Positions 35,987 to 45,467 of a stretch of DNA of 64,000 nucleotides are shown here, in pieces. The DNA is taken from NCBI RefSeq assembly GCF_031181705.1, contig NZ_JAPSKN010000003.1, positions 25,056 through 89,055 on the forward strand, in the 5' to 3' direction. The position numbers were made by a program, and so were the translations under genes. A model generated the notes under the pieces. It made no database searches and had not been told where the DNA came from. It was given only the letters and a program-made list of their open reading frames with translations. This stretch comes from Streptomyces sp. (lineage in GTDB: Bacteria; Actinomycetota; Actinomycetes; Streptomycetales; Streptomycetaceae). How positions within the stretch are numbered: the first letter of the stretch is position 1; every line of letters starts with the position of its first letter.

Positions 35987-36742
35987 TCAGAACCCGTGCC
36001 GTGCCCCGCCGTCCACCGGCACCATGACACCGGTCAGATAGGACGCGGCCGGCGACAGCAGGAAGGCGGCGACCCGCCCGAACTCCTCGGGCGTCCCGTA
36101 CCGCCGCAACGGGATCCGCGACTCAGAAGCCGCCCGGGTCGCCCCGGGGTCGGCCGACAGCGAGTCCAGCTCGCGCACCCGGTCGGTGTCGATCCGCCCC
36201 GGCAGCACACCGACCACCCGGACGCCGCGCGGCCCGAGTTCGTCGGAGAGCGACTTGGCGAACCCGGCCAGTCCCGGCCGCAGCCCGTTGGAGATGGTCA
36301 GGCCCGGGATCGGCTCGTACACCGACCCGGACAGCACGAACCCGATGACGCCCCCGGCCTCCAGCTCGGCCGCCGCGGCGCGCGCCAGCCGCACCGCGCC
36401 GAGGAACACCGACTCGAACGCCGTCTGCCACTGCTCGTCGGTGTTGTCGGCGACGAACCCGGCGGGCGGCCCGCCCACGCTGACGAGGACACCGTCGAAG
36501 CGCCCGAAGTGCTCCCGCGCGGCCGAGATCAGCACGGCCGCCGCGTCGGGGTCGGCGTTGTCGACGGCCACCCCGACCGCGTTCGGGCCCAGCGCGGCGG
36601 CCGCCTCGGCGGCACTCTTCTCGTCCCGCCCCGAGACGACCACCTTCGCCCCGTCCGCGACGAGCTCACGCGCGGAGGCGTTGCCGAGGCCGCGCGTGGC
36701 CCCGGTGACGACGTACACCCGGTCCTTCAGTCCAAGATCCAT
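35987..36742 (-). CDS. Atypical short-chain dehydrogenase/reductase
   Basis: A 251-residue SDR-fold protein. The nucleotide-binding motif is intact (VVTGATRGLGNASARELV, about 11-28), and so are VSVGGPPAG and the C-terminal YLTGVMVPVDGG. The catalytic Y-x-x-x-K is absent: where FabG-like enzymes have Tyr and Lys, this protein reads SNGLRPGLAGFAKSL, so Gly replaces both. A subgroup of SDRs shares this SN-x-LR-x-G pattern, so it is a family trait, not a mutation. Substrate and activity are unknown. It follows the GH15 gene by 4 nt and probably shares its transcript. Confidence 0.88.
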   Translation of the reverse strand: MDLGLKDRVYVVTGATRGLGNASARELVADGAKVVVSGRDEKSAAEAAAALGPNAVGVAVDNADPDAAAVLISAAREHFGRFDGVLVSVGGPPAGFVADNTDEQWQTAFESVFLGAVRLARAAAAELEAGGVIGFVLSGSVYEPIPGLTISNGLRPGLAGFAKSLSDELGPRGVRVVGVLPGRIDTDRVRELDSLSADPGATRAASESRIPLRRYGTPEEFGRVAAFLLSPAASYLTGVMVPVDGGARHGF

Positions 36743-36746
36743 GGCC

Positions 36747-38540
36747 CTATCCTGCCCCGTCCTCCCCGAACAGGGCGAGGGCGGTGTTCACCAGGCCGAT
36801 GTGGCTGAACGCCTGCGGGAAGTTGCCCAGCTGCCGGCCGGCCACCGGGTCGTACTCCTCGGACAGCAGGCCGACGTCGTTGGCCAGCCCCACCAGCCGT
36901 TCGAACAGCTCGCGGGCCTCCTTCGTGCGGCCCGTCATGTGCAGGGCGTCCGCGAGCCAGAACGAGCACACCAGGAAGGTGCCCTCGCTGCCGGGCAGTC
37001 CGTCGACGTCCGTGGAGTCCGCCTCGGTGGTGCTGTAGCGCCGCAGCAGGCCGCGGTGGTCCAGCTCCTCGCGGACCGCGTCGATCGTGCCGATCACCCG
37101 GGGATCGTCCGGCGGCAGGAAGCCCACGCGCGGGATGAGCAGCAGCGCGGCGTCCAGCTCCCGTGAGCCGTAGGACTGCGTGAAGGTGTTGCGCTCGGGG
37201 TCGTAGCCCTTCTCGCACACCTCGCGGTGCACCTCCTCGCGCAGCGCGCGCCAGGCGTCCACGTCGCCGTGCAGCTCCGGATGGCTCTCCAGGGTGCGCA
37301 CGGCGCGGTCGGCGGCCACCCACACCATCACCTTGGAGTGCACGAACTGGCGCCGGCCGCCGCGCACCTCCCACAGCCCCTCGTCCGGCTGCCGCCAGTT
37401 CGTCCGCAGGAAGTCCATCAGGGCCGTCTGCAGTGCCCACACGTCCGGCTGGGGCGACAGGCCCGACTCGCGGGCCAGCGACAGGGAGTCCATGACCTCG
37501 CCGTAGACGTCCAGCTGGAGCTGGTTCACGGCGTCGTTGCCGATGCGGACGGGCGTGGACTCGTCGAAGCCGGACAGCCAGGGCAGCTCGAACTCGGGCA
37601 GCCGCCGCTCGCCCGCCAGCCCGTACATGATCTGCAGGTCGGCCGGGTCGCCCGCGACCGCGCGCAGCAGCCAGTTCCGCCAGGCCTCCGCCTCCTCCTG
37701 GTAGCCCGCCGCCAGCAGCGCGTTCAGGGTGAGGGTGGAGTCGCGCAGCCAGCAGAAGCGGTAGTCCCAGTTGCGCACGCCGCCCGGCTCCTCGGGCAGC
37801 GAGGTCGTGGCGGCGGCGACGATGCCGCCGGTCGGGGCGTAGGTCAGGGCCTTGAGGGTGATCAGGGAGCGGACGACGGCGTCCCGGTACGGCCCCTCGT
37901 AGCGGCAGCGCGACGCCCAGGTCCGCCAGTCCTCCACGCTGTGGCGCAGCGACTCGAAGGGGTCGACCAGCGGCGGGCGCGGCTGGTGGGAGGGGTGCCA
38001 GGTCAGCACGAACGCGACCTTCTCGCCCTTCTTCACGGTGAACTCCGCGTGCGTGCCGAAGTCCTCGCCCCAGCTGGTCACTTCCGGCTCGCTGCGCAGC
38101 CAGGTGGAGTCCGGCCCGGCGACGGCGACCCGGTGGCCGTCCGAGCGGCGCATCCACGGGACGACCGAGCCGTAGTCGAAGCGCAGCTTCAGCACGCTGT
38201 GCAGCGTCACCTCGCCGTCCAGGCCCTCGACGATCCGCACGAGATCGGGGGCCTCGTCGCGCTGGGGCATCAGGTCGGTGACCCGGACCGCCCCCTGCCC
38301 GGTCTCCCACTCGGTGTCGAGGACGAGGGTGTCGCGGCGGTAGGCGCGCCGGGTGCACCGGTCCGCCCCCACGGGGGCGATGCGCCAGTGGCCGTTGTCC
38401 TCGTCACCGAGCAGTTTCGCGAAGCAGGCGGCCGAGTCGAAACGGGGCAGGCACAGCCAGTCCACCGATCCGTCCGTGCCGACCAGGGCCGCGGTCTGTT
38501 CGTCGCCGATGATCGCGTAGTCCTCGATGCTGGGGTGCAC
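36747..38540 (-). CDS. Glycoside hydrolase family 15 protein (trehalase/glucoamylase-like)
   Basis: A 597-residue GH15 enzyme. The N-terminal beta-sandwich (about 1-240) begins HPSIEDYAIIGDEQTAALV and contains SVDWLCLPRFDSAACFAKLLG. The catalytic (alpha/alpha)6 barrel carries NWDYRFCWLRDSTLTLNALL, and the second catalytic glutamate is in LPGSEGTFLVCSFWLADAL. Actinobacterial homologues include trehalases acting on alpha,alpha-trehalose; glucodextranase or glucoamylase-like activity cannot be excluded. No signal peptide is seen, so it is cytoplasmic. The GTG at 38540 gives the family start; a TTG at 38573 is an alternative. Confidence 0.92.
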   Translation of the reverse strand: MHPSIEDYAIIGDEQTAALVGTDGSVDWLCLPRFDSAACFAKLLGDEDNGHWRIAPVGADRCTRRAYRRDTLVLDTEWETGQGAVRVTDLMPQRDEAPDLVRIVEGLDGEVTLHSVLKLRFDYGSVVPWMRRSDGHRVAVAGPDSTWLRSEPEVTSWGEDFGTHAEFTVKKGEKVAFVLTWHPSHQPRPPLVDPFESLRHSVEDWRTWASRCRYEGPYRDAVVRSLITLKALTYAPTGGIVAAATTSLPEEPGGVRNWDYRFCWLRDSTLTLNALLAAGYQEEAEAWRNWLLRAVAGDPADLQIMYGLAGERRLPEFELPWLSGFDESTPVRIGNDAVNQLQLDVYGEVMDSLSLARESGLSPQPDVWALQTALMDFLRTNWRQPDEGLWEVRGGRRQFVHSKVMVWVAADRAVRTLESHPELHGDVDAWRALREEVHREVCEKGYDPERNTFTQSYGSRELDAALLLIPRVGFLPPDDPRVIGTIDAVREELDHRGLLRRYSTTEADSTDVDGLPGSEGTFLVCSFWLADALHMTGRTKEARELFERLVGLANDVGLLSEEYDPVAGRQLGNFPQAFSHIGLVNTALALFGEDGAG

Positions 38541-38643
38541 GCAGTGCGGGTTCCCGGCAACTCGGCGTGGCAATCAGGGCAGGGCCGGGGGAGTGACATT
38601 CCGTCGGCGGCCGTGGCACCGCCGCCCCAGGAGACGACATCCG

Positions 38644-38665
38644 GCCCGGCCGGGTCCGGCCGGGC
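38644..38665 (-). terminator. Candidate hairpin after SURF1
   Basis: GCCCGGCCGG and CCGGCCGGGC, perfect 10-bp arms with a 2-nt loop, lie about 58 nt past the SURF1 stop and before the GH15 gene on the same strand. No T-run. Confidence 0.5.
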
Positions 38666-38722
38666 ACCCGCCGGCCGCGCGCGCCTCGGTGACGCGAGGG
38701 CCGCCGGGACGGCCCGCGGTCG

Positions 38723-39514
38723 TCACACCGCCGCCGGTTCCGCCTCGCTGGAGTCCTGCTTCTCGGCCGCCTGCGCCCGCTCCCGGGCCTCACGGCGGGC
38801 CAGGATCACCCAGCCGACCGGGACGGCGGCGGAGAACAGCCACCACTGGACGGCGTACGCGTAGTTCAGCGCCGCGTCCTCCTTGCCGGGGTCGCCCAGC
38901 AGCTCGGGGGTGTCGCCCTTGGGCTCGGGCGCCGTCAGGGCGATGTACCCGCCGAGCACCTCGGCGCCCAGGCGGCGCGCCTGCTGGTCGCTGTTGATCA
39001 GCATGACCTGCCGGTCCGGCAGGTCGCTGAGGTTCTTGATGCCGCTGGCCGCGGTCGTCTCGCTGGGCATCAGCCGGCCCTGGACGGTGACCTCGCCGGC
39101 GGGCGGTGCGGGGACCTTCGGGAACGTGGTCTGGGTCGGGCCGGAGGGGACCCAGCCCCGGTTGACCAGCAGCACCTTGCCGTCGTCCAGGAGGAACGGG
39201 GTCAGTACGTGGTAGCCGACCTCGTCGTCGGAGTTGGTGCGGCGGCGGACGACGACCTCGTCCTCGGCGTCGAAGCGGCCCGTGGCGGTCACGGTCCGGT
39301 ACCGCTCGCCGCTGGTCACGGTGTGCCCGGGCGCGGTCAGCCTCTCCACGGGCACCGGATCGGCGGCCAGCGCGTCGGCGACCAGCTGGTTCCGGGCGGT
39401 GCGCTCCTCGTAGCGGTGCATCTGCCAGATGCCCAGCCTGATCATCGTGGGGATGAGGAGCAGGGCGATCAGCGTGAGGATCACCCACTGCCGGGACATC
39501 AGGAAGCGGTACAC
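38723..39514 (-). CDS. SURF1 family protein (cytochrome oxidase biogenesis)
   Basis: A 263-residue SURF1-type membrane protein. It has one helix at the N-terminus (SRQWVILTLIALLLIPTMI) and one near the C-terminus (WWLFSAAVPVGWVILA), with the periplasmic-side domain between. Family motifs are RLGIWQMHRYEER and VNRGWVPSG. SURF1 helps haem insertion into cytochrome aa3 oxidase. The GTG at 39514 gives the family start VYRFLMSRQW; an ATG at 39547 would add 11 residues. Either way the start region lies within a 13-bp inverted repeat, which is unusual. Confidence 0.9.
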   Translation of the reverse strand: MYRFLMSRQWVILTLIALLLIPTMIRLGIWQMHRYEERTARNQLVADALAADPVPVERLTAPGHTVTSGERYRTVTATGRFDAEDEVVVRRRTNSDDEVGYHVLTPFLLDDGKVLLVNRGWVPSGPTQTTFPKVPAPPAGEVTVQGRLMPSETTAASGIKNLSDLPDRQVMLINSDQQARRLGAEVLGGYIALTAPEPKGDTPELLGDPGKEDAALNYAYAVQWWLFSAAVPVGWVILARREARERAQAAEKQDSSEAEPAAV

Positions 39515-39544
39515 CCCACGACCGTACAACTCGGTCGTGGGGTG
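39512..39544. repeat. 13-bp inverted repeat across the SURF1 start
   Basis: CACCCCACGACCG (39512-39524) and CGGTCGTGGGGTG (39532-39544) are perfect complements with a 7-nt loop (TACAACT). The GTG proposed as SURF1 start (39514) sits in one arm, and the alternative ATG (39547) just outside the other. In RNA it would form a stable stem over the initiation region; in DNA it could be an operator. Confidence 0.85.
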
Positions 39545-39563
39545 CATTCAGGTGGGTACGGGT

Positions 39564-39797
39564 TCAGACCTTGTCGACGATGCCCGCCTTTCCCTCCGCG
39601 CGGGCGCAGTGGGCGCCGCAGTACCAGTGGCCCTCGACCTCCACGCCCTGCCCGATGATCTGCACGCGGCAGTGCTCGCAGATGGGGGCCATGCGGTGGA
39701 TCGCGCAGGCGAAGCAGTCGAAGACGTGCACCGCGCCCTGCGCGTGCACCTCGAAGGTCATTCCGTACTGATTGCCACAAACCTCACAGGTCGCCAT
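39564..39797 (-). CDS. Small zinc-finger-like protein
   Basis: A 77-residue cysteine/histidine-rich protein. Candidate metal ligands come in pairs: MATCEVCGNQYG at the N-terminus, then FDCFACAIHRMAPICEHC, then WYCGAHC. The spacing suggests two zinc-binding knuckles, reminiscent of LIM- or prokaryotic zinc-ribbon-type modules. The start ATG at 39797 fits conserved streptomycete homologues as I recall them; a longer frame to 39860 runs into low-complexity sequence. It lies 49 nt upstream of SURF1 on the same strand. Function unknown. Confidence 0.85.
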   Translation of the reverse strand: MATCEVCGNQYGMTFEVHAQGAVHVFDCFACAIHRMAPICEHCRVQIIGQGVEVEGHWYCGAHCARAEGKAGIVDKV

Positions 39798-39852
39798 GGG
39801 CCACAGGGTGGGCCGTGGCCCCGGTCCGGGCGAGCGGCCGCCGGGCGAGTCG

Positions 39853-39936
39853 CCCGGCAATCACCCGTCCGTACGGTCGCCCCGCGCCGCGCCCGGCAAT
39901 CACCCGTCCCTACGGTCGCCCCGCGCCGCGCCCGGC
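39853..39936. repeat. 39-bp tandem repeat downstream of the exonuclease gene
   Basis: Two copies of a 39-bp unit that starts CCCGGCAATCACCCGTCC stand at 39853-39891 and 39892-39930 with one mismatch, followed by six bases of a third. The array ends one base before the exonuclease stop codon and fills the spacer to the zinc-finger gene. Confidence 0.9.
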
Positions 39937-39937
39937 C

Positions 39938-40930
39938 TCACTCCCCGGACGCCGGCTCCACGTCCGCGAGGAGCTGCCCGAAGGCCGCCTCGTCCACGAC
40001 CGGCGTGCCGAACTGGCGGGCCTTGACCACCTTGGAGGTGCCCGAGTCCGGGTCGTTCGTGACGAGCAGGCTCGTCAGCCGGGACAGGCTGGTGGCCACG
40101 TGCAGCCCGGCCTCGGTCGCGCGGTCCTCCAGCAGCTCCCGCTCGGTCGAGGTGTCACCGGAGAAGGCGATGCGCATGCCCTGCTTGAGCCGCCCGCCCG
40201 GCTCGTAGCGCCCCGGGTTGGGGTAGGGGCAGGCGGGGCGCTTGCGGGAGGGGCGCCAGCCGCCCGGCCGGTAGCCGCCGTAGCCGGCCTGCTGCCCGAT
40301 GCGGGGCGCGGCGGGACGGTCCGACCACTCCGTCAGCGGCCGGCACTCGTGCAGCGGCAGCCGCAGGTTGTTCGCCGCCGCGGCCCGCAGGCTGGGGCGG
40401 AACGCCTCCGCCAGCACGCGCGCGTCGTCCAGCGCGTGGTGCGCCCGCCGCTGCACGACGCCGAAGTGCGCCGCGAGGGACTCCAGTTTGTGGTTGGGCA
40501 GCGGCAGTGCCAGCTCCTTGGAGAGCGCGATGGTGCACAGCCGCTGCCGCACCGGTGCCTCGCGCTGTGCGCGCGCGTACTCCCGGGCGATCATCTGCCA
40601 GTCGAAGACGGCGTTGTGCGCGACGAGGACCCGTCCCGTCAGCCGGGCCGTGAACTCCTCGGCGATGTCTTGGAAGAGGGGAGCGCCCTCCAGCGCCTCG
40701 CTCGTCAGACCGTGGATCCAGACCGGGCCCGGGTCGCGCTCCGGGTTGACCGTCGTGTACCAGTGGTCCTCGACCTCGCCGCGCGCGTCCAGCCGGTAGA
40801 CGGCCGCGGAGATGATGCGGTCGTCCCGGGCCAGGCCCGTGGTCTCCACGTCAACGACCGCGTATCCCTGGGGATACGCGGCCGGCCACGCCGTGGCGGA
40901 GAACGCTGCGGTCGTCAGGTCTTCGAGCAT
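39938..40930 (-). CDS. DEDDh 3'-5' exonuclease with C-terminal BRCT domain (DnaQ-like)
   Basis: A 330-residue protein. The exonuclease domain (about 20-190) has the first acidic pair in VVDVETTG (Asp27, Glu29), RVLVAHNAVFDWQM for the second, and HHALDDARVLAEAF with the histidine and last aspartate of DEDDh enzymes. A linker rich in Pro, Gly and Tyr follows. The C-terminal 90 residues are BRCT-like: MRIAFSGDTSTERELLEDRA and LLVTNDPDSGTSKVVKARQ. Such proteins are related to the DNA polymerase III epsilon subunit and probably act in DNA repair or RNA/DNA trimming. The ATG at 40930 is divergent from the hydroxylase gene. Confidence 0.92.
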   Translation of the reverse strand: MLEDLTTAAFSATAWPAAYPQGYAVVDVETTGLARDDRIISAAVYRLDARGEVEDHWYTTVNPERDPGPVWIHGLTSEALEGAPLFQDIAEEFTARLTGRVLVAHNAVFDWQMIAREYARAQREAPVRQRLCTIALSKELALPLPNHKLESLAAHFGVVQRRAHHALDDARVLAEAFRPSLRAAAANNLRLPLHECRPLTEWSDRPAAPRIGQQAGYGGYRPGGWRPSRKRPACPYPNPGRYEPGGRLKQGMRIAFSGDTSTERELLEDRATEAGLHVATSLSRLTSLLVTNDPDSGTSKVVKARQFGTPVVDEAAFGQLLADVEPASGE

Positions 40931-41160
40931 GGTTCACGAGGATACGGGCCGGGACTGACACCGCCGTCCGCCAGGTGCGCGCCCGCGTGCTTTCCGATGC
41001 CCCCTCAGGTGGCTTGTCCGGTCTGTCCGTTCACGGGGCGTACGTCTGCTCGACCGGAGCCGCTTTGGTGGAGATCGCCAAGAAGCAAGCGCGTACCGTC
41101 GGTCATACTTGTCGGTAACAACGTCTGGTGGGCCCGGGACGGCGGTCCTACGGTGCTTGC

Positions 41161-42056
<896 letters not shown>

Positions 42057-42060
<4 letters not shown>

Positions 42061-42737
42061 ACCGCCCGCGCCTCGTCCTGGCCGCCTTCGCCCTCACCGC
42101 GGCCGTCGACCTCGCCTGTCTCGCGGCCGGCTTCGACGCCGGGCACACCGTCGCCAAGCCCCTGCTGATGCCGCTGCTGGCGCTCTGGGCCGCCCTGCGC
42201 CGGGCGCCGCGGCCGCTCCTGGCGGCCCTGCTGTTCGGCTGGGGCGGGGACGTCCTGCTGCTGTCCGACGCCGAGCCGGCCTTCCTCGCCGGCATGGCCT
42301 CCTTCGCCGCGGGACACCTCTGCTACCTCCTGCTGTTCCGCACGCACGGCAGCCGCTACGCCGTCCCACGCGCGCGTGCGGGCCTCCTGGCCCTCGGGTA
42401 CGCCGGCGCCCTCGTGCCGACCGTCGCGCTGCTGTGGCCGGACCTGCCCGCGGCGCTGCGCGTCCCCGTCGCCGGCTACAGCCTGCTGCTCACGGCCATG
42501 GCGTACGGGGCGGGTGTTCGGCTCGGCCTCTACACCGGCCTCGGCGGGGCGCTGTTCCTGCTCTCCGACACGCTCATCGCGACCGGCGTCGCCGACTGGC
42601 CGCAGCCGCCCCGGCCCGACTTCTGGATCATGCTCACCTACATCGCCGCACAGGCCCTGCTGGCCGGCGGCACACTCGGGGCGCTGAACGCTCGCCGCGC
42701 TCCGGCCGCGACGTACGGCGAGATGCGGGTGGCCTGA
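42057..42737 (+). CDS. YhhN family membrane protein (lysoplasmalogenase-like)
   Basis: A 226-residue protein with about eight membrane helices. It matches the YhhN/TMEM86 family: KPLLMPLLALWAA near the N-terminus, FGWGGDVLLLSD and LFLLSDTLIATG with the conserved aspartates. Animal members hydrolyse lysoplasmalogen; bacterial function is uncertain. The GTG at 42057 overlaps the preceding stop (GTGA), so it is translationally coupled to the hydroxylase-like gene; both may act on membrane lipids. It converges with copD. Confidence 0.88.
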
Positions 42738-42768
42738 GGCCGCTTCGGGGGCGCCCGCAACGGCCGGT

Positions 42769-43764
42769 CTACCAGCGGATGGGGACCGGCAGCGCCGTCA
42801 GCAGTCCGGACACCGCGACCACCAGGCCGAGCGCGACGACCTCCGCCCGGGCCGGCGCGCAGGCGGTCAGCGGATCGGCCGCCCGGCGCAGCCGCCGCCG
42901 GGCCCACAGGGCGAGCGCGGCGACGGCGGCCACGAGCAGCACCTTGGCGAGCAGGGCGCGTCCGTACGCCGTCGCGGTCAGCTGCTCCAGGATCGTCTCC
43001 GGCGGCATCCGCCGCAGCGAACTGCACACGCCCGTCGCGGTGATGGCGGCCAGCAGGACGACCGCCACGCGCGCGTAGAGCCCCAGCAGGGCCGCGCCCG
43101 CCGGGTCGCTCCACAGCCGCAGCATCCGCAGGGCGTGCAGCAGACCGCCCACCCACAGGGCGGCACAGGTCAGGTGGACGAGCGTCAGGCCGGAGCCGGC
43201 CAGCGGGGTGTGCTCGGTCGTGGGGTGGGCGCGCAGGGCCTCCGCGACGACCACGGCGGCCAGTGGCAGCACCTGTGTGGCCGGGCGCCCGGACACCGCG
43301 CACAGGCCCGCCACGAGGAACGCGTTGACCTCCAGCAGGGCCAGCTTGCCGTCCCGGGAGGCGTAGAGGCCGCCGACGTCGATGTCCGACAGGCCGCCCG
43401 GCACCAGATTGCCCGTGGCGACGACCGAGGCGAGCCCGAGGGCGGCCAGGAAACCGGCGGCGGCCGCCCAGGGCGACCAGCTGGGGGGCACGCCGGGGGA
43501 AGCCCCCGGCACGGACCGCGCCAGCCGGTTCACGAACACCTCGCCGACCGGTACGCACAGCGCCGCGAACAGCACCGTGCGCAGCAGGGCTATGCCCCCG
43601 GCGCCGGGCGCCTCGGCCTCCCCGGTGCCGTGCAGCGCGGCGGACGGGCCGAGCAGCGGTATGAGCGCGGCCAGCGCCACGAGCACCAGGACGGCGACGG
43701 CCCGCCCGGCTCCCGCACGCCCCCTCGTCCCGGCCGCCCCGGGTGCAGATCTTGTCAAGGTCAC
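42769..43764 (-). CDS. CopD family copper resistance membrane protein
   Basis: A 331-residue protein with about eight to nine hydrophobic helices. The CopD core is seen in LTLVHLTCAALWVGGLLHALRM-type sequence (histidine and tryptophan in the helix) and YGRALLAKVLLVAAVAALALW near the end. CopD proteins are inner-membrane copper transport partners, often with a periplasmic CopC; no CopC domain is present here. The GTG at 43764 is taken as the start; an open frame continues to 43878 over the preceding terminator. Confidence 0.85.
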   Translation of the reverse strand: MTLTRSAPGAAGTRGRAGAGRAVAVLVLVALAALIPLLGPSAALHGTGEAEAPGAGGIALLRTVLFAALCVPVGEVFVNRLARSVPGASPGVPPSWSPWAAAAGFLAALGLASVVATGNLVPGGLSDIDVGGLYASRDGKLALLEVNAFLVAGLCAVSGRPATQVLPLAAVVVAEALRAHPTTEHTPLAGSGLTLVHLTCAALWVGGLLHALRMLRLWSDPAGAALLGLYARVAVVLLAAITATGVCSSLRRMPPETILEQLTATAYGRALLAKVLLVAAVAALALWARRRLRRAADPLTACAPARAEVVALGLVVAVSGLLTALPVPIRW

Positions 43765-43838
43765 CCCAGGATCTTCACCAACCTCCACAGGGCCGGGCAA
43801 GCCGGAAGCCCGAAGCGGTACACACCCCGGACACGACA

Positions 43839-43868
43839 CGGGCCGGGCAGGTGTCCCCGCCCGGCCCG
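43839..43868 (-). terminator. Terminator after the first subtilase gene
   Basis: CGGGCCGGGC and GCCCGGCCCG, perfect 10-bp arms with a 10-nt loop, begin 18 nt past the stop of the subtilase that ends at 43886. Confidence 0.65.
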
Positions 43869-43885
43869 GACCGCTCACATCCGCC

Positions 43886-45406
43886 CTACTTGGTCACCGC
43901 GTCCAGCGCGTCCGTGATGCCCCAGCCGTAGAAGCCGTTGCGGTTCTTCGGGCCCTCGCACACGGCGTCCACCTTGCCGTCGGCGTCGATGTCGTACGGG
44001 TCCGTGCACGCCTTGGCGTCGGCCTGCGCGTACAGCAGGGCCTTCACCAGGGCCGGAGAGGCGTACGGGTGCGTCGACTTGATGAGCGCGGCGACGCCCG
44101 CGACGTGCGGGGACGCCATCGACGTACCGGCCATGTAGCCCCACTTGCCGCCCGGCAGCGTGCCCAGGATCAGACCGCTCGTGGCCGGCGGCTCCGGCTT
44201 CTGGTAGGCCGTCGAGTCGCCGCCCGGCGCGGCTATGTCGGCCACGCCCAGACCGTAGTTGGAGAAGGACGACTTGATGCCCTTCGCCCCCGTCGCCGCG
44301 ACCGTGACGACACCCGGCAGCTGGGTCGGTATGTCGAGGCACTTGGAGGGGTCGACGACCCGCTCGCCCGGCGTGGTGTCGTTCGGGGAGGACGGGTCGG
44401 TGATCGAGTCGGAGGCGAGGTCGTAGTTCTCGTTGCCCGCCGCCGCGACGTTGACCGCGCCCTTCTTCTCCGCGTACCGCGAGGCACGCGTGACGGCCTC
44501 CACGAGGGCCTTCTGGTCCGGGTCGTCCTTGCAGTTGAAGTACCAGGGGTCGGTGTAGTAGCTGTTGTTCGTCACGTCGACCCCGTGCTCGGCCGCCCAC
44601 ACGAAGCCGCACACCACGGCCTCCGTGTAGAAGAAGCCGGCCGTGGTGGACACCTTGATGCCGGAGACCTTCACACCGGGCGCGACACCCGTCATGCCGA
44701 CGCCGTTCTTGGCGGCGGCGATCTCACCGGCCACGTGCGTGCCGTGCGGGCTCTCCTCGGCGCTCGGCCGCCAGGCCCCGTCGGACGTGTCCGGCTTGCC
44801 CGTCACGCAGTTGACCGACGCCTTGCGGTCGAAGTTGGGCGCGATGTCGGGGTGGGTGTCGTCCACACCGGTGTCGATCACGGCGACCGTGACCTTGTCG
44901 CTGCCCAGCGACTTCTCGTGCGCCTTGTCCGCCTTGATGGCGGGCAGGTCCCACTGCAGGGACTCCAGCGGGTCCTGCCCGGCCGCCGCCTCGGCCTTCG
45001 CGACCTCGGCCGCGCTCAGCACCTTCGGCGCGCCCAGGTCGCCCGTCGACGCCGAGGGCAGCGGCGCGGTGCGCGTGGCACCGGCCGACTGCACACCGCG
45101 CACCGTGCGGATGCTCTTGGCGAAGTCGGGGTTCGAGGAGTGGACGACGATGACGCCGATCTGGTCGTACGACGTCACGATCGTCCCGCCGGCCTTGCCG
45201 ACGGCCTTCTTCACGTACGCCGAAGTGCCGTGTCCCGGCTTGACGTTGACGACGTAGCTGAGCGGGGTCGCGTCGGCCGAGACCGCCGCGGGGGTGTCCT
45301 CGGCGGCCGTGGCCGTGACGTTCGGCAGGAACGCCAGGGCCGTGGCCATGGCCATTCCGGCCGGGATGGCGACGGCGCGACGGTAACGCGCGTGCGGCGC
45401 GGTCAT
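43886..45406 (-). CDS. Secreted subtilisin-like serine protease (S8), copy A
   Basis: A 506-residue exported protease. Residues 1-35 form a signal peptide (AVAIPAGMAMATALAFLPNV, cleavage near TATAAE). An I9-like propeptide follows (about 48-115, LSYVVNVKPGHGTSAYV). The catalytic triad is Asp178 in VAVIDTGVDDTHPD, His221 in SPHGTHVAGE and Ser429 in GTSMASPHVAG; the oxyanion asparagine is in AAAGNENYD. Cysteines occur in an insertion (NSYYTDPWYFNCKDD). The ATG follows CTGGAG. It is 61 nt downstream of a close paralogue; the two arose by tandem duplication. Confidence 0.95.
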   Translation of the reverse strand: MTAPHARYRRAVAIPAGMAMATALAFLPNVTATAAEDTPAAVSADATPLSYVVNVKPGHGTSAYVKKAVGKAGGTIVTSYDQIGVIVVHSSNPDFAKSIRTVRGVQSAGATRTAPLPSASTGDLGAPKVLSAAEVAKAEAAAGQDPLESLQWDLPAIKADKAHEKSLGSDKVTVAVIDTGVDDTHPDIAPNFDRKASVNCVTGKPDTSDGAWRPSAEESPHGTHVAGEIAAAKNGVGMTGVAPGVKVSGIKVSTTAGFFYTEAVVCGFVWAAEHGVDVTNNSYYTDPWYFNCKDDPDQKALVEAVTRASRYAEKKGAVNVAAAGNENYDLASDSITDPSSPNDTTPGERVVDPSKCLDIPTQLPGVVTVAATGAKGIKSSFSNYGLGVADIAAPGGDSTAYQKPEPPATSGLILGTLPGGKWGYMAGTSMASPHVAGVAALIKSTHPYASPALVKALLYAQADAKACTDPYDIDADGKVDAVCEGPKNRNGFYGWGITDALDAVTK

Positions 45407-45467
45407 GGTGTCTCCAGTTCGTTCGCGGTACGAGGCAACGGTGCGAAAGGTCCGTGGGGCGCGCGGG

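Noticed and set aside
39853..39936. Possible CRISPR array
   Set aside because: The repeats are directly adjacent without unique spacers, and there are no cas genes.
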